A stretch of 45,382 nucleotides of DNA from Pseudomonadota bacterium (GTDB taxonomy: Bacteria; Pseudomonadota; Gammaproteobacteria; Steroidobacterales; Steroidobacteraceae): assembly GCA_021826035.1 (NCBI GenBank), contig JAKBBE010000016.1, positions 1-45,382 on the forward strand, in the 5' to 3' direction. Under the pieces are notes generated by a model. It saw only the letters and a list, made by a program, of their open reading frames with translations. It ran no database searches and was not told the DNA's origin. Shown piece by piece: positions 1-7,491 of this stretch. How positions within the stretch are numbered: the first letter of the stretch is position 1; every line of letters starts with the position of its first letter. The position numbers and the translations under genes are program-made.

Positions 1-176
1 GCGAGCTCGGGGACGAGCTCGCGCGGGAAGCGGTGCTCCTCGAAGCATTCGCGGATGATCGGCAGCACGCGCTCATCCACGAGCCGCCGTACCGACTCCT
101 GCACCATGCGCTCCTCTTCGGTGAGCGCGCTGCGGACGTCGAACAGGTCCAGCGGATCTACGAATCGTGACGGCAC
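1..176 (-). CDS. acyl-CoA dehydrogenase, N-terminal part (runs off the left edge)
   Basis: The minus strand read from a GTG at 176 gives about 58 residues starting VPSRFVDPLDLFDVRSALTE, followed by EEERMVQESVRRLVDERVLP and a segment with FEEHRFPRELVPEL. This is the usual start of acyl-CoA dehydrogenases, closest in feel to the glutaryl-CoA dehydrogenase branch (a DPL...LT(E/D)EER motif before the first helices). The family oxidises acyl-CoA thioesters with FAD in the cytoplasm. A GGGGAG ribosome site lies about 8 bases before the GTG. A good sigma70-type promoter sits at 243-271. The rest of the gene, with the FAD and active-site residues, is outside the window, so substrate cannot be judged. 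It is divergent from the TetR gene at 468, which may control it. Confidence 0.72.
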   Translation of the reverse strand, partial: MPSRFVDPLDLFDVRSALTEEERMVQESVRRLVDERVLPIIRECFEEHRFPRELVPEL

Positions 177-242
177 GTGATGGACTCCCCGGGGAAAGCG
201 CCGGCCGGCGAACACTCGCAGATGCCGCGGCGGGACCGGCCG

Positions 243-271
243 ACTATAGGATTAAATGCTTTAACCCTCAA
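243..271 (-). promoter_or_regulatory. sigma70-type promoter of the acyl-CoA dehydrogenase, with an internal dyad
   Basis: On the minus strand TTGAGG (271-266) and TATAGT (248-243) are separated by exactly 17 bases, matching -35 and -10 at 4/6 and 5/6. The spacer contains a dyad TTAAA-TGC-TTTAA (252-264), a possible operator. The promoter reads toward the GTG at 176, leaving a leader of about 60 bases. Confidence 0.5.
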
Positions 272-331
272 GCAATAGACGACCGGATCGACGTTCAGCG
301 GATGGTCGGAGCACCGGGGCGCGACCTTCAC

Positions 332-360
332 TTGACTTTTACTTGAGATGTCAATTATCT
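332..360 (+). promoter_or_regulatory. candidate promoter/operator in front of the TetR gene
   Basis: TTGACT (332-337) followed after 17 bases by TTATCT (355-360) could be a weak promoter. The stretch also holds an inverted repeat TTGAC (332-336) and GTCAA (350-354), spaced by 13, that covers the spacer, as an autoregulatory TetR site might. Apart from this promoter and the divergent one at 243-271, the intergenic region 177-467 shows nothing else clear. Confidence 0.3.
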
Positions 361-467
361 ATAGGCCGAGCAGACGCGCGTATCGGGGGATTGCGCAGTT
401 CGCACCACCGCTCAAGAGCGGCGACTCACGAGGGGACTCGGTCCGTTAGCTTCGCGAGTAGACGGTC

Positions 468-1139
468 ATGGCCACACGATCAACGCAACAGCGGATTCTT
501 CAGGCCGCGCTCGAGCTGTTCAATGCCGAGGGCACCGCAGGGGTGTCGGCGAGCCGCATCGCCGAGCGCTGCGGCATCAGCAAGGGCAACCTGCAGTATC
601 ACTTTCCGAACAAGCGAGACGTCATCTTCGCTCTGTATCACTGTGCAGTCGATGAGATGAACGCTGGCTGGTACCGAGATCATCTTGCCCCGACCCTCGA
701 GCATATGGCGGCGATGTTCGTGCGCCAGTTGCAGCTGATCGTCAAATACCGCTTTTTTTACCGCGAGCTTGCCGGGTTGCTGCGCCAGGATCCCCAACTG
801 CGCCAGCGCTACGTCGCGAACCGAGAACGGCGACTTCAAGTCATCGAGCAATTCATGCAGGCATTGGCGTTGCGTGGACTGATGCAGCTGCCGGCAGATC
901 CGCGCCGATTGCGCTCGATCGTCGAGGTGAGCTGGATCTTCTCGGAAAACTGGGTCAACTACCTGGAATACCAGGAGCGGGAGATCACGCTCGCCGCGAT
1001 ACAGGACGGTTACCACGGAATCCTGGAAATACTTAGTCCGTGTCTTTGCGAGGACCCGCAACACATCACCGAGCAGGCGTGCTGCGCGATTGAGCGGCTG
1101 GTGCCACCGGTTGAACTCCAGCAGCGCATGAGCGCTTGA
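468..1139 (+). CDS. TetR/AcrR-family transcriptional regulator
   Basis: A 223-residue protein. Residues 5-55 form a typical TetR helix-turn-helix domain: RILQAALELFNAEG, then VSASRIAERCGISKGNLQYH and FPNKRDVI. The remainder is an all-helical ligand domain, not recognisable to a subfamily by eye. TetR proteins are dimeric repressors released from DNA by small ligands. It lies between a divergent acyl-CoA dehydrogenase gene and the same-strand cluster starting at 1220, so either could be its target. Inverted repeats flank it on both sides (332-354, 1157-1174, 1179-1195). The ATG at 468 starts directly at the conserved N-terminal helix. The ribosome site is weak. Confidence 0.9.
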   Translation: MATRSTQQRILQAALELFNAEGTAGVSASRIAERCGISKGNLQYHFPNKRDVIFALYHCAVDEMNAGWYRDHLAPTLEHMAAMFVRQLQLIVKYRFFYRELAGLLRQDPQLRQRYVANRERRLQVIEQFMQALALRGLMQLPADPRRLRSIVEVSWIFSENWVNYLEYQEREITLAAIQDGYHGILEILSPCLCEDPQHITEQACCAIERLVPPVELQQRMSA

Positions 1140-1156
1140 TCCAAGAGACGCGCGCA

Positions 1157-1174
1157 TTAGGCCGGTCAGCCTAA
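1157..1174. repeat. inverted repeat TTAGGC-N6-GCCTAA downstream of tetR
   Basis: A perfect 6-bp dyad with a CGGTCA spacer lies 18 bases after the TetR stop. It is immediately followed by a second dyad at 1179-1195. It could be a weak transcription-stop hairpin for tetR, though no T-run follows. It could also be a regulator binding site for the gene at 1220. Confidence 0.4.
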
Positions 1175-1178
1175 AGCC

Positions 1179-1195
1179 CCGCTGTACAACAGCGG
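1179..1195. promoter_or_regulatory. 17-bp dyad CCGCTGT-ACA-ACAGCGG, candidate operator
   Basis: Perfect 7-bp arms around a 3-base centre, centred 33 bases before the ATG of the CDGSH-bicupin gene. Size and position fit a TetR-type operator over the promoter/leader of that gene. A structural hairpin in the mRNA is the alternative. No convincing -35/-10 pair is visible beside it. Confidence 0.4.
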
Positions 1196-1219
1196 ACCCG
1201 TTGGTAACAGTATAGATTC

Positions 1220-2278
1220 ATGAACGCCCCATGGGTTGCGCACCCAAAGCCGTATCTGACGACGCTGCAAGCCGGCCGAACCTACCTGTGGTGTTCCTGT
1301 GGACGGTCGCAGAAGCAGCCCTTCTGCGATGGCTCGCACAAAGGGAGCGGATTCGAGCCGCGCCACTTCGTCGCCGAGCGCACCGAGGAGGTGCTGCTGT
1401 GCGGTTGCAAGCACACCAGCGGTGCGCCGTTTTGCGACGGCGCGCATACCAACCTGCCGGGCGGTTCTCCACTCGATGACCCGGAAAGCCCTTCAAATCG
1501 CGCGATTGTAGCGGTGCTCGATATGGACGGCCCGAGGCGCCGCTTGGACGGCGGCTGTTACGTCTTTTGCCCGGATGCGGCATCCAGCGATAGCAACGGA
1601 ACGCTGCGCTACAGCCGAATCGTGGGACCAGAACTCGGCGCGCAGTATCAGAGTCAGTACCTGCTTGAAGCCGTGGGTGGCCAGACGCCACCGCTCGGCG
1701 TCGGTGACAGTGATGCCATAATTCTGGTGGGGGCCGGCAGCGGCGAACTCATCATCAGCGGACGACGTTTTGCGGTTGAGGCGACGGACGGCGCGTACCT
1801 GCGACCGGGTGAAACTCTCCAGCTCGTGCCGCGCGACGGTCGGACGCTCCAGGTCTATCTGCTCGCCTCGCCGCCCACGGAGCTGACCTGGCTAGGCGAA
1901 GCTTCGGGAAACTTTGACGACACATATCCACAGCGCATTGTCAGAGTCGACGCTGCGCAGCGCACCGCCATGGGTCCTCGCTATTTTCAGCTTCTGGTCG
2001 ACAAACGGATCGGTTCACGGGTGGTGACCCAGTTCATCGGCCACATTCCGCGTTCCAAAGCGGCGCCGCATCGGCACCTCTACGAGGAAACGATCATCGT
2101 GCTCGCCGGCCGCGGATGGATGTGGACGGACTCACGCAAGGCCAGAGTCGCCACGGGAGACGTCATCTTTCTGCCACGCAAGCAATTGCACTCGCTCGAG
2201 GCGATCGACGCCGAGGGCATGTTCGTCGTCGGGGTCATATGCCCGGGCGACAATCCAAGCATCAATTATTACGACTGA
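1220..2278 (+). CDS. CDGSH iron-sulfur domain fused to a bicupin
   Basis: A 352-residue protein with an unusual layout. Residues 25-40 (CSCGRSQKQPFCDGSH) and 61-76 (CGCKHTSGAPFCDGAH) are two complete C-x-C-x8-C-D-G-[SA]-H motifs. Each would bind a [2Fe-2S] cluster with three Cys and one His, as in mitoNEET-like proteins. Residues about 130-220 and 255-345 form two cupin barrels. The second keeps the metal site His284, His286, Glu290 and His324, with PHRH, EE and GDVIFLP motifs. The first has no His in the corresponding region, so it is probably structural. Cupins of this two-barrel type include dioxygenases and (S)-ureidoglycine aminohydrolase-like enzymes; the actual reaction is unknown. No signal peptide, so cytoplasmic. 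It heads a same-strand cluster with a TonB receptor, permease and two PLP enzymes. The CDGSH part may supply electrons or sense redox state. Confidence 0.85.
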   Translation: MNAPWVAHPKPYLTTLQAGRTYLWCSCGRSQKQPFCDGSHKGSGFEPRHFVAERTEEVLLCGCKHTSGAPFCDGAHTNLPGGSPLDDPESPSNRAIVAVLDMDGPRRRLDGGCYVFCPDAASSDSNGTLRYSRIVGPELGAQYQSQYLLEAVGGQTPPLGVGDSDAIILVGAGSGELIISGRRFAVEATDGAYLRPGETLQLVPRDGRTLQVYLLASPPTELTWLGEASGNFDDTYPQRIVRVDAAQRTAMGPRYFQLLVDKRIGSRVVTQFIGHIPRSKAAPHRHLYEETIIVLAGRGWMWTDSRKARVATGDVIFLPRKQLHSLEAIDAEGMFVVGVICPGDNPSINYYD

Positions 2279-2334
2279 CAGGCGCCGCAGCAGTGCTACG
2301 GCGTCAATAACAAATGAGTCACTGGGGTTAAATC

Positions 2335-4722
2335 GTGTCAAAAGCTGCCCGCAACGAGATCGCTCTCGCCGTAGCCTCGAGCGTTGCCCTCGCCGCGCTC
2401 GGATCGCAATCGGTCACTGCCGCGAGCGCGAGCTCGGCAAAGACTGCTGCGCAAACTTCGAGCTACGCCAGCTCGGTGATCCGCACCGGCATGTTGCGTG
2501 AGGTGGTTGTGACTGCCACCAAACTCGGTGCGGCGAACATCATCAACGTACCGGCGTCCATCCAGGCGATTACCGGGGCGACGCTGCAGCGCGAGGACGC
2601 AACAGGCATCATGAGCGTCGCTGGGCAGATTCCAGGTCTTGCGGTACAGACCCTGGGGCCGGGTGACCGGCGATACATCATCCGCGGCATAGATTCGACC
2701 GGGGCGTCCACCGTGGGCGTCTACTACGGCGAGGCGGTGATCACTCAGGGGAACAGCAACGACGGTGGCGGATTTCAGCCGGATATCCGGCTGTATGACA
2801 TCAACCGCATTGAGGTGCTTCGAGGCCCGCAAGGCACGCTCTACGGCGCAAGTTCGATGAGCGGCACGATCCGCTTCATTCCGAACAAGCCGAACTTGAG
2901 TCGCACCAAGGGCTACGTGTCGATCGAAGACTCCCAAACGCAGCACGCCGGTAACAATTACAACGTCAACGGCATGCTCAACCTGCCGATCGTCAAGAAT
3001 GTCCTCGCCCTGCGCTTGGTGGGCTGGAAGCTATATGACAGCGGCTACGTGAACCAAATTCGCGTCGGCAGCGGCGTCACGGCCCTGGTCAACGGTGTGA
3101 GTACGCCGATCCAACCGCTCGGATTCTTAAAAGGTGTGAATTACGACGATGTTGGCGGCGGACGGGCCATCCTGCGTTATCGTCCCAGTCGCAATCTCGT
3201 CGTAGATCTGAATTACACGGCCCAAAGCGAACGTTCCGGCGGCTCATCACGTTGGACGCCGCCCGGCATTCAGGGATTCTCCGGCGGCACGATTCCACCG
3301 GTGACGGGCTGTGATTTGTGCAATACCGATGTGACGCAAAGTCCGTGGAAAGATAACATCAAGGTTTTCGGCGCAACGGTGAAGTGGACCACGCGACTGG
3401 GCAAACTCACCGCCACGACGAATCAATTCAACCGAGATACGAGCTTCTCCTTCGATTCGACCCCCATCCTCGTATCGTTCGGCGTTCCGGTCCCGGCGGA
3501 AACGCTCGAGCCGCTGAAGCGCAAATCGAATTCCACCGAGGTTCGATTCGCGACTACTCTCAATTCTCCGGTTAACTTTGTAGTCGGAGCGTTCCGGCAG
3601 CAGACCGCTACCAATTTCGCTGCACAGGTGATTACGACAGACGCGTTGGGACTGGTGACCGGTCCGTTCAGCAGCGCGAACAGCGCCGACGCGCTCAATT
3701 ATCCGGGAGTGGGTAATACGTTCTTTGGGCGTACCGATCATCGCGAGACGGTACAATGGGCCGGCTTCGGTCAGGCGACCTGGAAGATCACACACCGTTG
3801 GACGGCAGAGGCCGGCGCCCGCTATTACACCGAGAACCTTTCCGGGGTACAGGTGCAGACGCATCCGTTCGGCGGGTTTCCACCCGGAACGCCGAGCGAC
3901 GTGCCCGTATTTGATCCCAATGAGACCTTCAACAAAGTGACCTGGATGGGTGACCTCAGCTACAAATTCGGATCTGCAGCGCTGCTGTATGGCACTGTCG
4001 CGACCGGGTTTCGAAGCGGTGGTCTGAACGCCCTTAGCGAACCGTTTGAGCCGGTGCCGAAGGCGTATTCGCCAGACTCGCTCATCAGTTATGAGCTCGG
4101 GCTCAAGGGTCGATTGCTAAACGGTTACCTTGAGTATCAGCTCGACGGGTATTTGATCCATTGGAACAACATCCAGGTGCAGCTGACTACGCCGGACGGC
4201 GCGTTCGTGTACCAAGGGAACGCTGGCAAGGCGCAAGTGAAGGGCGTTGAGTTCCAAGTCAAGGCGCGCCCGGTGCGCTACCTGACCACGACCGTCGCCG
4301 GTTCTTACCAGAATGCCTATCTGCTGCAGGGCGCAAGCGCACAGCAGAAGCAGCTCAATCCCACCCTCGGCCTGACGGGCGACCGGATCCCAAACGTGCC
4401 AGAGTTCCAGTTCAACGTCCAACTCGACTACACCCGACCGCTGGTTGGCGATTGGATCGGTAGTCTGGGTACGAATGTGAGCTATCGCGGAGCGGTAGAC
4501 TCGTATTTCGCGTCCGACCCGTTCAATCTCCCGTTGAAGGCGTATACGCTATGGGATCTGCGGGCTGGCGTCATTTACCATCACTGGTCGGTAACGCTTT
4601 TCGTGCACAATGCCACCAACGATCGCGCACAGGTTTCCGCGATCAATTCAACCCAGGACCCGCATGCGCTCCTGACCGTGCAGCCGCGAACTATCGGCAT
4701 CACGATCACGCGCCGCTTCTGA
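2335..4722 (+). CDS. TonB-dependent outer-membrane receptor
   Basis: A 795-residue protein beginning with a signal peptide (MSKAARNEIALAVASSVALA, cleavage near the AASA region). A TonB box/plug start REVVVTATK is at about residue 56. The plug follows with QIPGLAVQTLG, YIIRGID and IEVLRGPQGTLYGASSMSGT, and then a long beta-barrel. It ends RTIGITITRRF, with the terminal Phe typical of BamA-inserted barrels. Such receptors import scarce compounds (iron chelates, sugars, peptides, cofactors) using TonB energy. The start is GTG at 2335; an ATG at 2313 runs into a stop at once. The neighbouring amino-acid permease and PLP enzymes suggest an amino-acid-like or peptide-like ligand rather than a siderophore, but the sequence does not settle this. 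Confidence 0.93.
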   Translation: MSKAARNEIALAVASSVALAALGSQSVTAASASSAKTAAQTSSYASSVIRTGMLREVVVTATKLGAANIINVPASIQAITGATLQREDATGIMSVAGQIPGLAVQTLGPGDRRYIIRGIDSTGASTVGVYYGEAVITQGNSNDGGGFQPDIRLYDINRIEVLRGPQGTLYGASSMSGTIRFIPNKPNLSRTKGYVSIEDSQTQHAGNNYNVNGMLNLPIVKNVLALRLVGWKLYDSGYVNQIRVGSGVTALVNGVSTPIQPLGFLKGVNYDDVGGGRAILRYRPSRNLVVDLNYTAQSERSGGSSRWTPPGIQGFSGGTIPPVTGCDLCNTDVTQSPWKDNIKVFGATVKWTTRLGKLTATTNQFNRDTSFSFDSTPILVSFGVPVPAETLEPLKRKSNSTEVRFATTLNSPVNFVVGAFRQQTATNFAAQVITTDALGLVTGPFSSANSADALNYPGVGNTFFGRTDHRETVQWAGFGQATWKITHRWTAEAGARYYTENLSGVQVQTHPFGGFPPGTPSDVPVFDPNETFNKVTWMGDLSYKFGSAALLYGTVATGFRSGGLNALSEPFEPVPKAYSPDSLISYELGLKGRLLNGYLEYQLDGYLIHWNNIQVQLTTPDGAFVYQGNAGKAQVKGVEFQVKARPVRYLTTTVAGSYQNAYLLQGASAQQKQLNPTLGLTGDRIPNVPEFQFNVQLDYTRPLVGDWIGSLGTNVSYRGAVDSYFASDPFNLPLKAYTLWDLRAGVIYHHWSVTLFVHNATNDRAQVSAINSTQDPHALLTVQPRTIGITITRRF

Positions 4723-4728
4723 GGCCTC

Positions 4729-6129
4729 GTGGAGCAGTCGCATCAGGAGGTTCTCGGTCAGCGTGAAGGTGGACTGCACCGCGGCCTGAGTAAGGCGCAG
4801 GTCGTGATGATCGGCCTCGGCGGTGCAATCGGCACCGGGCTGTTCATGGGCAGCGGGCTCGCAGTCGGGTATGCGGGGCCCGCGGTTATCGTGAGCTACA
4901 TGCTCGCTGGCTTCGTCGCACTGGTCATGGTCTTCAGTCTTTCGGAGATGGCGGTCGTGCATCCGGCCGCCGGCTCCTTCGGAATCTATGCGGAGACCTA
5001 TTTGAATCCGTGGGCTGGATTCGTCGTCCGCTACACGTATTGGATCTCACAGGTCATCGCCATCGGCGGCGAGTCTGTCGCCGCCGGACTCTACATGCAG
5101 TACTGGTTCCCGCATGTGCCAGTCGGGGTGTGGGCGATCAGCTTCTGCCTCGTGATGCTCTACTTCAATTCCAGATCGGTGGGAAACTTCGGTACCGTTG
5201 AATTTTGGTTCGCTCTGATCAAAGTCGTGGCGATCGTGCTGTTCATCACCCTCGGAGTGACCAGTATTTTCGGTATCGGTCGTCTCGCGGTGGGAGCACA
5301 CAATCTGGTCGGCCTACCTGGAGGCTTCCTGCCGAAAGGTCTGGCCGGCCTGTGGATGGCAGTCACGGTCGGAATCTTCTCCTTCAACGGCATTGAAGTC
5401 ATCGCGGTCACTTCCGGGGAGACGAAGAATCCCAGAGTCGCGATACCGGCCGCGTTGCGCACGATGGTGCTGCGACTGTTCCTCTTTTACGTACTTGCGA
5501 TCACCGTGATCGTCGCGACAATTCCGTGGACCGACACAGGTGTTGCGGTGGTCGCGCAAAGCCCGTTCGTAACGGTGTTCAAGCATTCTGGTATCCGGGA
5601 TGCCGCCGGCGTCATGAACTTCGTGGTCATCAGCGCCGCACTCTCGAGCATGAATACCAATGTGTATCTCTGTGCGCGCATGCTCTTCTCACTTTCGCGC
5701 GGCGGGTACGCGCCGCGACAACTCGGCAAACTATCCGAGCGTGGAAGTCCGGTGACGGCCATCGTGGTTTCCGGCGTTTGTGTCTTGATCTCCGCGGCAG
5801 TGTCAATTTTTACCCCGAATGCGTACGCGGACCTGTTCGGCGTCGCGCTCTTTGCGGCGATTCTGGTGTGGATGTTCATTCTGGTCTGCCACTTGAGTTT
5901 CCGCCGCCGCAATCGGACCGCGGATCTGCCGGTGCGGATGCCGTTCTTCCCCTGGATGCAGTACGCTGGGCTCGCCATGCTCGCGGCCATACTGGTCACG
6001 ATGGGATTTACGCCCAGCCTGAGTCTGTCCTGGGTGTATGGGGTTCCGTGGGTGATCCTGATCTCAAGCGCGTACTTTCTCTGGCGCATGCGCCATCGCG
6101 CGCGCATTGCTAAGGCAGCGCGGGCCTGA
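4729..6129 (+). CDS. amino-acid permease, APC superfamily (AAT/GABA-permease type)
   Basis: A 466-residue integral membrane protein with about 12 hydrophobic segments. The first carries the APC signature MIGLGGAIGTGLFMGSG; later come FSLSEMAV, AAGSFGIYAE and FSFNGIEVIAVTSGETKNP, as in the AAT family of proton-coupled amino-acid importers (GABA, proline, aromatic or lysine permeases). It starts with GTG six bases after the receptor stop, with a GAGG that overlaps that stop, so the two are probably co-translated. It would carry across the inner membrane what the receptor brings into the periplasm. Substrate cannot be assigned from sequence alone. Confidence 0.92.
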   Translation: MEQSHQEVLGQREGGLHRGLSKAQVVMIGLGGAIGTGLFMGSGLAVGYAGPAVIVSYMLAGFVALVMVFSLSEMAVVHPAAGSFGIYAETYLNPWAGFVVRYTYWISQVIAIGGESVAAGLYMQYWFPHVPVGVWAISFCLVMLYFNSRSVGNFGTVEFWFALIKVVAIVLFITLGVTSIFGIGRLAVGAHNLVGLPGGFLPKGLAGLWMAVTVGIFSFNGIEVIAVTSGETKNPRVAIPAALRTMVLRLFLFYVLAITVIVATIPWTDTGVAVVAQSPFVTVFKHSGIRDAAGVMNFVVISAALSSMNTNVYLCARMLFSLSRGGYAPRQLGKLSERGSPVTAIVVSGVCVLISAAVSIFTPNAYADLFGVALFAAILVWMFILVCHLSFRRRNRTADLPVRMPFFPWMQYAGLAMLAAILVTMGFTPSLSLSWVYGVPWVILISSAYFLWRMRHRARIAKAARA

Positions 6130-6211
6130 GCTCATCGCGCACAGGATGAGTCGGGTGCGCCGGAGCGAGTATCCGCAGGATTACATCGGATTAATCAGTT
6201 GAGGTAGCAAG

Positions 6212-7369
6212 GTGACGACCGATTTCGAAGCATTGCGGCGCCGGTTCCCGGTCCTGGAGCGTAAGACCTATTTGAACAGTGGGTCATATTGTGCGCTTGC
6301 CGATACGGTGCGCGACGCAGTTAACAATTACATGGATGACCGGCTCGCCGTGGGCGCCAACTGGGATGTGTGGATCACGAAGAACGAGTCAGTCCGCGCC
6401 CTGATGGCGCAGCTGCTCGGTGTGACGTCGGACGAAGTCGCGATCACGGCGTCCGCATCCGCGGGCATCAATGCGCTTGCCAGCGCGCTCGATTTCAGCG
6501 GTACGCGCAACAAGGTCGTGGTTAGCGATTTCGAGTTCCCGACCAATGCACAGATCTGGCACGCCCAGGAGCGTCGCGGTGCTCGGGTGGTTCATGTGCC
6601 GCGCGCCGCGGACGGATATATACCGCTCGAACACTTCGAGCGGACGATCGATGAACATACCCTGCTCGTGGCGGTGACCCACGTCTGCTTTCGCAACGGC
6701 GCCCGTCTCGATATTCCCGGCATTGTGAAGATCGCACATGCTCGCGGTGCACGCGTTCTGCTTGATACCTACCAGGCGATTGGTGCTCTGCAGGTCGATG
6801 CTCGCGCGCTCGGAGTCGACTTCATCGTCGGCGGCATGCTCAAGTATCTCCTTGGAACCGCCGGGATTGGCTTTCTGTATGTCCGAGACCGATGGATCCG
6901 TGAACTGGTGCCGACCCACAGCGGATGGTTTGCGCAACAGAATATCGCCGCCATGGACATCTTCGCCAATCGTCCCTCGGAGAGTGCCCGCCGGTTCGAA
7001 GCGGGAACACCTGCAGTGGTGAATTGCTACGCCGCCGAGGCTGGTCTTAAGATTGTTCTGGAAGCAGATCCCCGGCAAATAGAGGCACGTGTGCGCGCGC
7101 TCACGAGATATTGCTTGCGGCAGCTCATCGACATCGGTTGGTCTGCGGTGACGCCGCTTGATGATGCGCGACGCGGTCCGATGGTGGCCGTACCCGCGCG
7201 CAACACCGCGGAACTCTTTGAGCACCTCACGGCGGCGGATATTGTGACGTCATTCCGCGACAACAATATTCGTGTGACCTGTCACTTCTATAACACTGAA
7301 GCGGACATTGATCGGTTCGTCGCCGAGCTTGAACGCTTGCGCGGTCAATTCGCGCCGGAAACTCCTTAA
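6212..7369 (+). CDS. class-V aminotransferase-fold PLP enzyme (first of two)
   Basis: A 385-residue fold-type I PLP enzyme. The N-terminus reads FEALRRRFPVLERKTYLNSG. LLDTYQAIGALQVD supplies the PLP-ring Asp185 and Gln188, and GGMLKYLLGTAGIGFLYV supplies the Schiff-base Lys211. Class V includes cysteine desulfurases, kynureninase, isopenicillin-N-epimerase-like enzymes and C-S lyases such as EgtE. No desulfurase Cys loop is seen. The start is GTG at 6212, with GAGG about 9 bases upstream. It lies 82 bases after the permease, likely in the same transcript, and 122 bases before a second, clearly different class-V enzyme. A role in cleaving or epimerising the imported amino-acid derivative is inference. 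Confidence 0.88.
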   Translation: MTTDFEALRRRFPVLERKTYLNSGSYCALADTVRDAVNNYMDDRLAVGANWDVWITKNESVRALMAQLLGVTSDEVAITASASAGINALASALDFSGTRNKVVVSDFEFPTNAQIWHAQERRGARVVHVPRAADGYIPLEHFERTIDEHTLLVAVTHVCFRNGARLDIPGIVKIAHARGARVLLDTYQAIGALQVDARALGVDFIVGGMLKYLLGTAGIGFLYVRDRWIRELVPTHSGWFAQQNIAAMDIFANRPSESARRFEAGTPAVVNCYAAEAGLKIVLEADPRQIEARVRALTRYCLRQLIDIGWSAVTPLDDARRGPMVAVPARNTAELFEHLTAADIVTSFRDNNIRVTCHFYNTEADIDRFVAELERLRGQFAPETP

Positions 7370-7377
7370 CATCGGAC

Positions 7378-7425
7378 GACCGTTGCGTTAGGACAAAAGA
7401 TCTAAATTTCCTGTTCGTAACGGTC
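7378..7425. repeat. inverted repeat GACCGTT ... AACGGTC around an AT-rich spacer
   Basis: Perfect 7-bp arms (7378-7384 and 7419-7425) flank a 34-base spacer that is AT-rich for this genome and contains the palindrome AGATCT. It fills the gap between the two PLP-enzyme genes and may mark a regulated internal promoter for the second. Confidence 0.3.
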
Positions 7426-7491
7426 TGGTCGGCGTTTAAGAGGCAGCTAAACACTCATGGGCGCACGGTACGGCCGAATTGGGGCAGAATC

